DNA of 64,000 bases from Gyrodactylus bullatarudis (taxonomy: Eukaryota > Platyhelminthes > Monogenea > Gyrodactylidea > Gyrodactylidae). This document shows, in pieces, positions 1-11,224 of the stretch. The DNA is taken from positions 377,635-441,634 of the forward strand of contig SSNU01000068.1 in the NCBI GenBank assembly GCA_012064415.1. The letters run 5' to 3'. The notes under the pieces are model-generated. The model saw only the letters and a program-made list of their open reading frames with translations, was not told where the DNA came from and searched no databases. Numbering within the stretch: position 1 is the stretch's first letter; every line of letters begins with the position of its first letter. The position numbers and the translations under genes were made by a program.

Positions 1-479
1 TTTTCGTGAATACAATTTTGATAGGTCAAAAAATCGTTCTAAATTTGAAAATTTTCACAATTTTGTTTATCTTATTCCAGAAGCATGGAAAGGTATTTTG
101 AAGCGAAATTTGGTGGGATTATTTTTAAATACTTGAAGATTAGATTTTTTCATATCGATATAAACTATTTATTTATGAGAAGTTTTCTTTATAATTTCCA
201 GCCCCCTTGGCCGTTGTAATATTTTTTTTCGCGCTTTCTTCTAAATTTTCTGGACTAAATTTGAAAAATGCAACTTAATGCTCATTGATACACTTAGAAA
301 TCTATAAAATTTTTGAAGTTAATACTGAAAAAGTTTTGTGACAGTTTTAGATCTACTTCTACCAAAGTTTGATTTATTAGAAATAGAGAATTCGTCTACA
401 TGAATGGCAAACTTGAGTATGAACTAGTATGACCAGAGTATTTAATATTTTTCAGGTAAACTTATAAAGTTGAACCTAC
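1..479. other. Left edge, downstream of or inside the intron after exon 5 of the cysteine-rich gene
   Basis: Very AT-rich sequence with no reading frame I can support. If the donor at the left edge of exon 5 is used, this is intron sequence and the gene continues beyond the window. If it is not used, the frame runs on for about 12 codons to a TAA near position 441 and this is the 3' flank. Confidence 0.4.
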
Positions 480-653
480 GGCATTCAAAATATCCAAGAT
501 TCTTTTGATAGATCATTGTATGCGAGGGAAGACACCCACAGATTCCCTTCATTTTATGTTGCTTTTTGGCACTTTTTGATTTCACAAATAGACACCTTGC
601 ATTAAGGGCTTTACAGAAAATCTCCTCTCCATCACATTCCTCGCCAATATTTA
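480..653 (-). CDS. Secreted six-cysteine-module protein, exon 5 (module 4)
   Basis: This is the fifth and leftmost exon of a minus-strand gene that starts at 11546. The minus strand shows an acceptor (cttag) at 654-658 and a possible donor gtaggt at 474-479. The exon enters in phase 1, which matches the phase-1 donor of exon 4, and leaves in phase 1. It encodes one complete module with cysteine spacing C-x6-C-x6-C-x17-C-x-C-x16-C, starting NIGEECDGEEIFC and containing ICGC. The CxC pair near the middle is also present in the modules of exons 1, 2 and 4. Such disulfide-rich modules resemble the EB/EGF-like class found in secreted or extracellular invertebrate proteins; the exact family is not certain. 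If the donor is ignored, the frame ends after FNFISLPEKY at a TAA near 441, so this could instead be the last exon. Confidence 0.6.
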
Positions 654-1583
654 CTAAGATTATAAAATAATTATAAATATTTTATGGAAAATCTTGCATT
701 CTTTTAAATGATACCAAACTTGGTACAGTCAATTAAAAATAAACGTATAACATGTAAATATCTTGATCTATGAAAAAGTTTGTTGAGAAAACAAAATACA
801 GATATGCACAGAGTAGAGATAAAATAATATCCTCAAATATCATTGGTCTATATTAGGGTAATACAAAATTTTATTTTCCCCGAACAATGTTCTATGCCTT
901 AATCAAAAATTGATATTTTAACCATGAAAAATTTTTCATGTTCTGATATACAAAAATCCCATTTTCCCTGAAATCATCAAAATTTATCTAATTTTTTGGG
1001 ACTTTATTCCGAAATGTGAAAGAACACTCAATTTTTACTATAAGCCCTATTTTTATTCAAAATGTTGCAAAATCTATACAAAAATTTCAATTTTGTCCTT
1101 TCTCGTAGTGAAATTCATTGAAAAAATTGTCATCTTCAATCGATATTTTGTATATCAGAACAAACTCGAAAACGTATGGTTTTATAGGAAAATAATCTTC
1201 AAAATCAGATTAAGGCTGGGAAAAGTTTAAAAATTTGGCCTACTCTAGTCTATAGGATACTCGAATTTTATTGGTCAGGGAGAAAAGTGAAGAAAGATAT
1301 AAGGTTGAATTTTAGGGGTAGAGTTATCTCTAGGCGTTATCTATGTAAATGACTGTATTTAAATGTCAAAAATTAAGTTTTGAAAATTGTTTTATTTCAT
1401 TCTTTTTCGAATCGAGTAAAAGCTAAGTAACTGACTGTATCTTTGAATTGAGAGTATGGTCTAAACTATGATCAAAAAATATGAATTTCTTGTAATCCAT
1501 GAAATAAGTTTGGATCACCTTCCCGATTAGTCATCTGAATGTTGATATTAAAAATTGGTGAAAAATCGAAAAGTCCAACTTAC
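654..1583 (-). other. Intron 4 of the cysteine-rich gene
   Basis: AT-rich non-coding stretch between exons 4 and 5. It carries one copy of a dispersed promoter-like repeat at about 1255-1372; otherwise I recognise nothing. Confidence 0.5.
1255..1372 (+). repeat. Dispersed promoter-like repeat (shared with 39.7 kb and 21.5 kb)
   Basis: The copy contains ggatactcgaattttattgg, then gggtagagttatctc and a following gcgttatctatg block. The same order of blocks recurs at about 39728-39830, where a TATA-like ggtataaa lies between them, and in degraded form at 21467-21605. It looks like the 5' end of a transposable element, probably a PLE, left in intron 4. The TATA block here is degraded (gatataagg). 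Confidence 0.45.
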
Positions 1584-1699
1584 CAAGTGTGGCATTGCAA
1601 AGATTTTTTGAATCCAAACTTATAAATGTTGGCATTGCTTTGCTTTTGGGACATACACAACTGTGAGTTAATGAGAATCTTGATCGTCTGAGGGAATTG
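1584..1699 (-). CDS. Secreted six-cysteine-module protein, exon 4 (second half of module 3)
   Basis: On the minus strand the exon follows a pyrimidine-rich acceptor (cctttctctag) and ends at a gtaagt donor at 1578-1583. It enters in phase 2, completing a TC|C serine codon with exon 3, and leaves in phase 1, completing a GTA codon with exon 5. The peptide runs NSLRRSRFSLTHSCVCPK and then to SKNLCNATL, giving C-x-C-x17-C. That is the second half of a six-cysteine module whose first three cysteines lie in exon 3, so module 3 is the only one split by an intron and has a long insert between its third and fourth cysteines. Phase agreement on both sides is the main support. Confidence 0.65.
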
Positions 1700-2203
1700 C
1701 TAGAGAAAGGATGAATTATTTTGTAAAATGTGAGACAAATCTTGGCTCAGTTAATGAAATATTTGAATTGTGTTGAAAAGAGCATTTTTTACACATGATG
1801 TGTATGTTTAAATGAAATTTGAACGAGGCAAAAGAGGGTGGATTAAGAATGGGAAAGAGAATTTTTCTCGTTTTTGGGAAAAAGAGAAAAATATTTCTAA
1901 TCAATAATTTAAATTTTTGAGATCATACTAATTAAAATACTTCATTCTCAGTGATCTCGCTCATAAATCTTTCAGTTACTCAATGAAAAGTGAGAATAGA
2001 TCCAAGATTGGTTTCTATAATCTGTTTTTTAAAACTTTTGTTAATGTCGAAATTCATTGCTATTCGTCACCAAAAACTAGAAAAATTTATAATTAAATGA
2101 CTATTTAGTAATATCAAAGGCTACTAATCGAAAAATAAGTATAGCTATATCTAAAGTAGGAAGGGAATATAGAACCTTAAAAGAAAAAGAAGAAGATATG
2201 AAA

Positions 2204-2500
2204 CTAATGAGAACAGAAGCTGAAATCCAAATTCGAGTTTACAGAAAACCTACAAATAAAAACATAATTATTATTCATATGCAACTCGAAAATATAAAAT
2301 AAATACGTTTCAAGGGAAAATTTTAAGAACACCAAGATTATTTGATACTGGTTTTTTAAGAGAAGATTTAGAGAAACTTGTTTTTATTTTTTCAAAAAAA
2401 TGGTTATCCAGATGGTTTAAATGAATAGTTTTATTGTTAGTACAAAAGGAAAAACGCGTCAGAAGAAGAATACGACATGTATTCGAAATATTGTGTGAGT
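2204..2500 (+). pseudogene. Penelope-like element RT thumb fragment
   Basis: The plus-strand translation contains IRVYRKPTNKNIII, a hallmark of the PLE reverse transcriptase after the YxDD motif (RVYRKPT, then a histidine-rich stretch). It continues with LFDTGFLREDLEKL and, after a frame change, KNGYPDGLNE, the NGYP block that precedes the linker. A TAA and at least one frameshift interrupt it. No catalytic motif and no GIY-YIG part remain, so it is a 5'- and 3'-truncated relic inside intron 3 of the minus-strand host gene. Confidence 0.7.
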
Positions 2501-2560
2501 CCTAACTATTTATCAGGGTAATCTAAATGTTTTTTATTCTAATCTTAATTTTAATTTTCT
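2461..2560 (+). repeat. Direct repeat partner of 3143-3240
   Basis: Both copies contain a core like tattgtgtgagt followed by tatcaggtaatctaaat and ttttattct-atctt. They lie about 680 bp apart in the same orientation, at the downstream edge of the PLE fragment. They may be the 3' tails of two copies of the same element. Confidence 0.5.
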
Positions 2561-2565
2561 TTAAA

Positions 2566-2755
2566 GTGATGAATTATATTATCAGAGTTATTACTCTAAT
2601 AATTCTGATTACTATAACAATCACTATAATTTTTATAATCCTTATTTTTTAAGAAATACTACACCTTTCTCTCCCCTTTTTCTACAGATAGACCAATAAA
2701 AGCCAGAAGACAACATAGTCAGGTAGCAAGCGAACAACGTTATAGTCAATTTGAG
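2566..2755 (+). repeat. Dispersed repeat, second copy at 60515-60706
   Basis: About 190 bp is shared with 60515-60706 at high identity. Both contain attactataacaatca, then taagaaatactacac-tttctctccc, and end in caggtagcaagcgaacaacg. The plus frame reads an Asn/Tyr-rich peptide (SDYYNNHYNFYNPYF). A pyrimidine-rich tract ending in ctacag lies in the middle, so the repeat may carry an intron-exon junction of a duplicated gene. It could also be a transposable element end. Confidence 0.6.
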
Positions 2756-3142
2756 AATGTAATATTTTTTTTGATTTAATAATAATATTATTTTAATAAA
2801 TTTTTCACAGTTATAGTTTTTAAAAAATTTGGTTTATTTTGGCCTATTTTTAGGTTATCTAATAATAATAGGTAAATTTTTGACTGAAAAATAAAAATTA
2901 GATCTAGATGAGATTCAAGGTATTTATAGAAAGAAAAATTTATCACAAAATTTTCGTAAGTGTGGAAAATAAAACATTGACCTCACGTCTTTGAGATTGA
3001 AGATGTTCATTGTAGCTTTTATCTTTCAACAAATTTTTTCCATAATTTTAAGTAAGGAGAAGTATAAAAATAACTTCAATTATAATTTTAATAATAATTT
3101 TACTATATTATTATCAAATTTCGAATTAAGTAGTTCTTCGAG

Positions 3143-3240
3143 GTGAAAGAGAATATGACAAGTACTCGAATTATTGTGTGAGTTCATAGAGGTTAGTTTT
3201 ATCAAGGTAATCTAAATCTATATTTATTCTGATCTTGATA
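3143..3240 (+). repeat. Direct repeat partner of 2461-2560
   Basis: Second copy of the short repeat described at 2461, somewhat diverged. It is followed by unassigned AT-rich intron sequence. Confidence 0.45.
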
Positions 3241-4452
3241 GAATTTGTCATTTTACAATTCAATATGAAACTGAACTCGAGTTTAAGCGTACAAATCAGG
3301 CACATTAACCGATTAATTTCTCATATCCAAGACGAATAAAAGTTTTGCTTCTCGAATTTCTATAGCTGAATCGTTCAGGTGATTCATTGAACGGAAATAC
3401 AGAAATATGAAAAAGTTAATTTTGCCCATCTGAAGAAAAGAATATTCTGAACGTGTGCTTCTGACATCTTCTCCCAAAATACTCATTTGAATTCAATCTA
3501 TAGACTAATTAAATAAATATTAATTAAATAAGGAAAACTCTCAAAACTAAACTACACTTTCAAACTAGAGATTTCCTCTTTAGGTTAGGTTAGATTACTT
3601 TAAAAGTCAAATGTTATCCTAGAATGCTCAATTATAATAAATAATACATACTCATACGTACATTTTTATGAGTGGTGCATTCATAAATAAATCGGAAGTC
3701 AGTTTGAAGAATAGCTTAGTAATTAGGAAATACTCATATATATTATCAAGTAGAGTAAAGTAAAGTAACTAGATAGGGTGGGGGAAGTTGGGTAACTTTA
3801 AAATGATGATTCGAATTGACTACAATTATATAATACAGTTTAAGTGATGGATTGACAAATTGAGTTCAAGGTACGATTTCCAAATACAGTTATATTAATT
3901 TAGTCCTCATCCTGGTATGATGTATATCTCATGAATGATTGACTTTTTATGGTTTACTGTACCAGTTAATATCAATACAATAATGCTAATTGAATGAATG
4001 CAAAAAAAGCTGTAATTTTTCAGTGTACGCTAACATAACCACTGTGATTTGAGCAGTTTAAAGTCTATTGAATGAGACAAAAACCTAAATAGGGAAAGAT
4101 TTTGTCTAGAAAGTTATTCTTTTTTTTATATTAATTCAAAAAATTTCTTTTTGTTTAAAAAGTTTTTTTCCCAGGGTCATAGACGAAAGGTAAGACACCT
4201 GAACTCTATCAGTTAAACTTTCAGATACAGCCAAGTTTCAGACCAAAAAATGATCCGATTTTCGATTGGTGAGTCCTGAACTAAAAATAATTGCGTTAAA
4301 ATAACTGTAGATAAACAAAAGATTGAAACCAAGTCATAAAAAAATTTCTTTGAGACCTTATGGGTCAAAGTATGTGAACTGGATGTTCGGATGCATTCAC
4401 AGGGACAAAAACAGGTTGAAAACCGATTCATGATGAAATAGATAATACTCAC
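3241..4452 (-). other. Remainder of intron 3, no gene recognised
   Basis: AT-rich sequence with only short chance frames. I see no transposase, RT or splice-compatible exon here on either strand. Confidence 0.4.
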
Positions 4453-4582
4453 GAATACATGTTCTCTTTCCGGAATTCATCAATCAGATTATCTGATGAT
4501 GTTTCATTATTAATCAAGCATATGCCACCGGCCATTTTACATTCTCGACAAATGGAAACATCTTCCTTCCACTCTCTTAGTC
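4453..4582 (-). CDS. Secreted six-cysteine-module protein, exon 3 (first half of module 3)
   Basis: Read on the minus strand, the exon follows a pyrimidine-rich acceptor (ctttttattctttttag) and ends at a strong gtgagt donor (4447-4452). It enters in phase 1, where the first two bases complete an Arg codon with exon 2, and leaves in phase 2. The peptide LREWKEDVSICRECKMAGG continues with ICLINNE and a charged linker ending FRKENMY. It supplies the first three cysteines (C-x2-C-x6-C) of module 3. The frame hits TGA right after the donor, so splicing is required to continue. Phases match both neighbouring exons. Confidence 0.65.
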
Positions 4583-5998
4583 CTAAAAAGAATAAAAAGA
4601 ACGTTAAAGGTACTTGGCTTATTTCATCAACTGGTGTAGCTTCTCAAATGTAAACTTCAATCAACTCTTGAGATATCTCTAAACAGAGATAATTGTTACA
4701 TTGGAGCTGTTATTAAGTGAAAGAAGATGAAAATATGGATACACTTTTGCAGAAAAGAAGACACAGATAATGCTACATTATTTTCAAGGAAGTCAATTTA
4801 GAACAGTGAAACAATATGTACATTTTGAATCTTCTAGAGTAACTTGATATGAAGATGAATAAAAATTTGACTTTTAAAAATGCGCCAATTTCCCACATTT
4901 TCACTGGAGAGCTAAAAATTTCTGTTGATTTCAAAAATGTCAGCCAAATTTTATCCAATGATTTTGAAACATTTTTTCATGATTATTTTTTGATAGTAAA
5001 TCACAAACTATCTAAGATTACTATCATGCTATATTTTTGCTAGCCAGGCATAAGAATGCCATAGATATTTGAACTTTTTCGGAAGGAAGTAGAATCCCTT
5101 AATTCATGATTCTTTTTGATCAAAATTAGTAAAACTTATCAATGTTCAGAGATAATAAGATTAATTTCCGTAGAAGCTTAATAGTTAATCCTAAACAAGG
5201 TATATTTTTTATCCATGAAATTAATGGACAGTTCCATCAAGAGTCTCGTGAAAATGGGGCAATTTAAAAGATATTCTTTTTGACATTAATTATAATTGAG
5301 TCTTCGAAACAATTAACTTTCAAATAAATTCCTTCCTCGGCAAAGTTACACTTTAATTTACTTACCAGTAGATGGGAATTTCAATTTAAATCGGACCCTG
5401 ATAAATTATGCGTAAGAAAAAATTTTCATCAAATTTTGTCCCAGTAAATGTTTCTTATCATCACATTTTAAGTAATTCTGTGAGAGAATTAAGCCTGAAA
5501 CTTTCTTTGTATGGTATCGAAAGGGCTAAATTAGGCCAAAACTTTTTCTTGAGAATGATGAAATTCTTGGATTTCCCATATTGCTTAGTGTAATTGCTTC
5601 AAATGTTTCCAATAAAAGAAGTTGGAAATTTGTCAAGTTTTTGAATCTCAGAGTGGAATTTCATCCTCTATAAATTCTAATATTAAAAAAAATTGTGCTC
5701 ATGAAAATATCCGAAGAAAATGCACCTCTTATTCTAGATTTTAAAATTATTTCTTCTACAAATCAAGATTCTTTGAGTTTTTGTGAATAAGATTTTTGGT
5801 GTGGAGTGATCAATTTTTTTAAAATTCATACTCATAAAGAAAAAATGATCGCAAAGGAGTTAATTCTGACCAAATATATTAGAGTTTAATAACTTTTAAT
5901 TTTCATAAATAAACCAGATTTATGATTCGATATCTTGGCAACTAGATAGTTATAAACTCTAAACATTTCAGACCAAAAAAATTGAAAAATCAACTTAC
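4583..5998 (-). other. Intron 2 of the cysteine-rich gene
   Basis: Non-coding for the minus-strand gene. The only feature of note is a plus-strand open frame at 4849-5043, listed separately. Confidence 0.5.
4849..5043 (+). other. Short plus-strand open frame, faintly like the N module of the unnamed family
   Basis: A 64-codon frame with a stop just upstream. It contains LKISVDFKNVSQIL and then FETFFHDYF, a beta-strand-then-helix pattern that loosely recalls the ends of the N modules at 26.6, 31.6, 37.6 and 61.5 kb. I see no convincing acceptor or donor. It may be a broken copy or chance. Confidence 0.15.
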
Positions 5999-6127
5999 GA
6001 CATGAATGATCCTGGAGGGAAAACTCCATAGAGCTTGGACAGGTACATGAGCCAGCCCCGGGATGACAACTGCTATCCTTAATATGGACACAATCGGAAT
6101 CGACTCGACACTGCAGGTCTGTTAGTA
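5999..6127 (-). CDS. Secreted six-cysteine-module protein, exon 2 (module 2)
   Basis: On the minus strand a long pyrimidine tract ends in ctatag (6128-6133), followed by 129 coding bases and a gtaagttg donor (5991-5998). The exon is phase 1 on both sides, so it is a symmetrical module-encoding exon of the kind used in exon shuffling. The peptide LLTDLQCRVDSDCVHIKD continues SSCHPGAGSCTCP and ends QDHSC. Cysteine spacing is C-x5-C-x7-C-x6-C-x-C-x12-C. It joins in frame with exon 1 (CKQ then LLTDLQC) and with exon 3. This is the clearest module of the gene and resembles EB-like modules of invertebrate secreted proteins. Confidence 0.72.
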
Positions 6128-7906
6128 CTATAGATGTAAGAAGGAAATAAAAGTATTACAAGATTTTTACCAATAAAATTCATCATTCAGTCAAGTTAAG
6201 AGATGTCAAATGCTAGCCTGAGATGAAATACAAGGAAAATTCTGTTTTTGAGGATAAGGATCACTTTTTTTCAGTTTTTCAAACAGAAATAATTCTGAAT
6301 TGACAGATGTTAGCTTTATGAAAAAAATTAATATCTTTAACTTTCCATCAGAGAATTTAATAATTTCTTGTGTTTTAAAGAAGTCTACATTTGCAGACAT
6401 TCCAGGAGTAAATGAGAAAGACTACATCTAGAAGAAAATTTCTTGTCGATCTAGCACTGACTCTGGTGAACACAAATCAATCAGCAAAAAGAAGTCGTCT
6501 AGATCACAAAGCCAAAATAATTGTTTAGCCACACAGAAGGATGGGTAAATTAATCGGGAATTTACAGAGAATAATATAAAAGACTTGACTATAAATATAT
6601 AAATATAGATCAATATTTTATTAAGATCCAAAATAAAACCTGACGTCTTTATTAGAATTCTTCATCTGGAATTTTTGCTTAGGTTGTTTCAAAATTATAT
6701 ATTTCAACATGAGCTATGATAATTATCAATGATTCATCATCTACAGAGTAAGGGTTATGAAGAAATTTGTAAAAATCATAGACTCCCAACTTCAAGAAGT
6801 CTAAAAGTAAATTTAAAGTCTTGATTTAAAAGGGAACGCCAGAGAATCTCGAGACAGTTTTTGTTCCTGCTTTATCTTTTACTAAAGTACACTTATTTTT
6901 AAACTTTTTGATTTATTTTTACTCTTGAAGCAGAAAAGAAAAGATTATAAAAAAACATACTTGAAGAAGATTATCTTTTTAGAAATGAAAAATTAAAACA
7001 TTTTCAAGAATGAAAAAGTAGAAACGTAAAGAGAAAAAATATTCTAGAAAATATTCACTTTATTCGATAGGATTTAAATAACCTAGAGTAATCATAATAA
7101 TTTCAAGAAAAAGCATACCATTCTCCCTCGACTTAGAGCCATTATAAAGGAAACACCCTTAATTTTAATTCAGGAATCAAAACATGGTGTTTAAATTATA
7201 ACTGTGTGTATTTAACATGTAAAGAGTTATTATTAGCATGAGTAAGTGAAGAAATTTCACGGTAAATTTAAGTTTATCTAAAAGAGAATCTTGTAAAGGC
7301 TAATAGTACCAAAAATTACAAATTAAAGGCCCTATGTTGAGGGACCACAGATTCGAATCTCATTCTTTGATGTAAATTCAAAGAATAATAGAATGGAGTT
7401 TTCCCAAGATATCATCTAGCAAACTATTTTACTTTGTCTAATATTGATCCTGGAGAAAGAATCGGTAAAGAAGTATTTATGATTTAAAATTTAACCCTAT
7501 CGAGACGATAAGAAAACCAATCGCGAAAAAGACTCAAAATTGATATAAACGTTTTTGAAAGAGATTCAAATGGATATTCTATTCAATAAAGATTGTTTTG
7601 ATCCCATCTAAGAAAGTCTAAGTAGATATCCAAGTTTAGATATCTCTTGAGAATTTTTTGGTATTTTCGAGATTTGCTCAGGGTAAACTATTAAATAGAA
7701 TACGATTTTTTTGAATCTACGTGATAACTGAGAATTTTCGACTTTTAATAATCGTCTTATGTATGGCGAACCTCAAGAAAGAGTTAAAAAATGCTTCAAC
7801 ATTTTTCAATTTTTTCGAAAAATCACATATTTCCAAATATATCGAAACTAGTTTAAGACTGCCAATTGAAAACCAGTTTTTATTTAAAGTTTTTTACAGG
7901 AATCTT
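6128..7906 (-). other. Left part of intron 1 (5.1 kb), no gene recognised
   Basis: AT-rich intron sequence of the minus-strand gene; intron 1 spans 6128-11224. Short frames at 6206-6631 and 7721-7963 look like chance or repeat-derived frames with no recognisable motif. Confidence 0.4.
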
Positions 7907-8463
7907 GATTTTTTCATCAAGAATTCGAATTTGTTAAAGACTGTTGCCCACTCTTACCATTAGAAGAAAAAAATTCTGAAAAAAATTATTTTTATGGTCA
8001 TTTTTCAAAATTTCGATTTAACGCAAAAATCCCATTTGGTCGAACTTTGAACCGAAATTTTTTATTTGTTTGAAAGTGAAAGGAGGGTGATCAAAAGAGT
8101 TTTTTCAAGATCAGGATTAGACAAGAAAGCTGACTAGCACCGACAGTTTCCCCATTTCGAGCGAAATTTCATTTATTCTAAGGTAGTGAAAATCGATCTT
8201 CAGTTCCCAAACGATAATAAGGTTATGCATTAAATCCGAATCAGTTGAATTTTTTTTTTCTAATCCTGATCTTGAAAAAACTCTTTTGATCAATCAGAGT
8301 TCGAAAAAATGGGATTTTGGCGCCAAATCAAAATTTGAAAAATGACCATATTTTTTATAAAAAAGTTTTTTTCCAGAATTTTTTTCTTTAAATCGTGAAA
8401 GTAGGCAAAATGAGCAGGATTCCAAAAGATCTTTAACAAATTCGAACTCTTGATGAAAAAATC
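7907..8463. repeat. Foldback (MITE-like) repeat in intron 1
   Basis: Two arms of roughly 220 bp are inverted copies. The left arm (7907-8128) starts gattttttcatcaagaattc and ends ttttcaagatcaggattag. The right arm (8255-8463) starts with the complement ctaatcctgatcttgaaaa and ends cttgatgaaaaaatc. A degraded relative lies at about 15437-15610. No coding capacity is seen, which fits a non-autonomous DNA element. Target-site duplications are not clear. Confidence 0.7.
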
Positions 8464-8939
8464 GATATTTCTATAAACATCTTAAATGGGTTAAAGTAAA
8501 ATGAATAATTCAACCCAACCTGAAATAAATTATTTTGCATAGGATTCAAAAGAGTCCTTATAGCTTACGTTTTGTAATTAAGGGGAAAAAATTGAAAAGA
8601 TGAAGAAAAAATGGCATGATATGCGAGTTTTATAAGATAAAAAAGAGTTCCTGTAACACGACATATTTTCTAGTTACTGAGACATTTTTCACATTTTCCT
8701 TTTATATAACATGACAAATTACCAGGAAGAATATTTTAATTATATAGAGTACGAATGAATTAAACTGAAATTTTTTTCTAGTTACTGGCTCTTTCACCTT
8801 AATCCTTTCTTTAATCGATAATTTCTTTGTAGGTTCTCGAAAAGTAAGCTATTATTAAGTAAAGCTGTATGGCATGAAGGGTTAGATGAAAGGTCAGTAG
8901 TCACCAAAACCAGAATAACAGATAAAGTGGGTCTAAGTG

Positions 8940-9564
8940 TTGGACTTTCAATGCTCATTAGAGATAGATTTTGCAAATAATCATATTATTAAAAGGAGAT
9001 TAGAAGAAAACGGATACCTTAAAAGATTTGTTCAAAAATACATACGAAAAGCTTTAGGAGATGAAGCGACTCAAGAAGTAGAACAACAAGAACAAAACGA
9101 AGGGACCATCCCTATCTTCATTAAATTAAATTTCAAAGGAGATAGTTTCAGTTGTGATCTAAGAAGAAAGTTGAATAATCTTATAAATGAACATTACAAT
9201 GATATACAATTGAAGGTTGTATTCAAAACCACAAGCTTATTCAAATTCCATCTTAAAGACAAACTCAAATAAACTGAACAATCTAATCTCATCTACTGCT
9301 TTGAAGCCTCATGTGGAGCTAGGCCGAACACAAAGAATATTAGCTATTAGGATCAATGAGCATTTAAACAAGAATAGCTCATCAATCAAGAAACACATTG
9401 ATAGGTGTGGATGGGAGGCAAATGAAAGCAATTTTAAAATCATATATAAGGACTCAAGTGATAAACTTACATACCTCAAAATTAGGGAAAAGTTTTACAT
9501 AATGGGGGAGGATCCAAATCTTTGCATCCAAAAGAATTACACACACAATTTGGAACTACCATGA
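8940..9564 (+). pseudogene. Penelope-like element: linker and damaged GIY-YIG end
   Basis: The plus-strand frames carry the PLE linker between RT and nuclease: ENGYLKRFVQKYI, an acidic Glu/Gln stretch, IKLNFKGDSFSCDLRRKL and NEHYNDIQLKVVFKT. These blocks also occur in the copies at 27.7 and 57.4 kb. After a frame change the nuclease part reads GRTQRILAIRINEHL and later SNFKIIYKD and NLCIQKNYTHNLELP. The strand holding the catalytic tyrosines is damaged: the segment that should read CGA-YIGRT has lost a few bases. The RT domain is absent. It sits inside intron 1 of the minus-strand host gene, in opposite orientation. Confidence 0.85.
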
Positions 9565-10542
9565 ATAAATTAATTTTTAATTTTTCTTTTCTACCTGTAC
9601 TAGAAAAGTTTTTTGATATTTCATCAATTGGAATTACGCAAGAGAACACTAACTATTTTAATTCATTATAACAATTTTATTAAATATTGAACCAGGAATT
9701 GAGACTGACGAGACCTGGCGAAATGTACATATCTCTCTAAATATAATTCTTTTTTAAAATTTTAATTGAAGAATCTGAATAGGCTCTTCAAGAGAATTCG
9801 ATTGATGGTCCAAAATCTATTTATGAACTGGTTGCAGTAGAAACAATGATTTTTTATTGGAATTAACGTAGTGAAAAATTTACCGATTTACATTTCGGCC
9901 ATTTTTCTCATGACAGAAGCTAAAATATTTCTCTCCTAGTCTTTTTCAATATATATGTATTGTAAGTTAAATAAGTCTTATGGGTCAACTACTAGAAAGT
10001 AATAAGATCAAATTTGAGAGATTAATGACAAAAAATGAAACTTTGACACTATCATGGCCACTCTAATAGAAAATGATTTTGCAGAAAATTTTATTAAGAT
10101 AAACTAAGAAAATTCATTCTGAATCATATTTTCACCCAGAGAAAATGAAATTGAACATATTAGAATTAAAATATCTATCCATAATTCTAATGATTTAGGT
10201 AAAGTCTCAAAAATAGCACCAACTGAATTTCATATGAAATTTTTTGAAATAAATTTTCTGGATTCTATCATCCTTTTTCAAGTTGTTTTTGGCCCTATGA
10301 AATTCAATAAAAAATAATAATTTATCTAAAACCTCCTGTTAGTTCTGTAATACATTAAATTATTCCTAGCTGATTAATTTTTAGCTAATTCTCATTAAAA
10401 AACTGGAAAATTCGTCTGCTCGATCTGCTTTTCATACCTAATGAATGAATATCAAATTTAGAGTTATTTTTTTGTATTTAAAAAAAACTTCGTCTACTTG
10501 TGAAAGCTTAGGAATCTATATTTAATTGTAGTTGAATTGTAA
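9565..10542. other. No gene recognised
   Basis: AT-rich intron 1 sequence, possibly including the 3' untranslated tail of the PLE relic. No motif recognised. Confidence 0.4.
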
Positions 10543-10725
10543 GGTGAAATTTTTAACCTCATATTAGGACCAACTTTTCTGATGGAGCAATCAATTCTAA
10601 GCATTATTTTGTATAGAAGCATGTGTCGAAAATACTTCACAATTATGCCATTCAGTTTTAAAAATCCAGAATTTTTCAAATCGCCGCTCAATTTTCAATG
10701 AATTCTTACTACGCAATCACTAAAA
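10543..10725 (+). repeat. 183-bp direct repeat, identical to 16564-16746
   Basis: Base-by-base reading gives the same 183 bases in both places, from ggtgaaatttttaacctc to acgcaatcactaaaa. The copies are 6.0 kb apart in the same orientation. The right-hand copy is inside a MITE with terminal repeats and an 11-bp flanking duplication. This copy lacks those ends, so it may be a truncated copy of the same family. Confidence 0.85.
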
Positions 10726-11224
10726 ACGTTGGACCCTGGTTCGATTCAACGGTACACTGAGGAGTCTCAATAAGGCCTTACAAGTTTGGTTTGTTTCTTT
10801 ACTAGCTGGTAAACAAGATATACGCTGATTCTTATCTCTAAGGGAAGATGTGTGACTTCTCCGCATCCAATTAAAGATATTACTCAAAGACTATGGCACT
10901 TTTCCCTCGTCACCAATAGAACCTATACTTGGTAAGTGTTCAAACCGAAATCAATATCAGTCAACTTGAAAATTTCGATAGTAAAGTCTGTTTTGAAAAC
11001 TTTTCTGACATTCAATATCAACCACATGAGGTTTCGAAAAGTATTGATTTTCAGTAAGTGCCTAGAGTATTCTTCAAAACAATATTTCTTGCTATGACAA
11101 AAATTAATTTTAGAAATAAGTTTGCAATACACAATCGCAAAATAAACTTCAGATCAAAAGTTAAAACATCTCAAATTTGAGCCTTGATTCAAGATGAAAT
11201 AAATGGCATTAAAATTTGACTTAC

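Noticed and set aside
4213..4653. Open frames on both strands near 4.2-4.65 kb
   Set aside because: The plus frame is the antisense of exon 3 of the cysteine-rich gene. The minus frame at 4213-4452 starts inside intron 3 and lacks splice signals or cysteine pattern.
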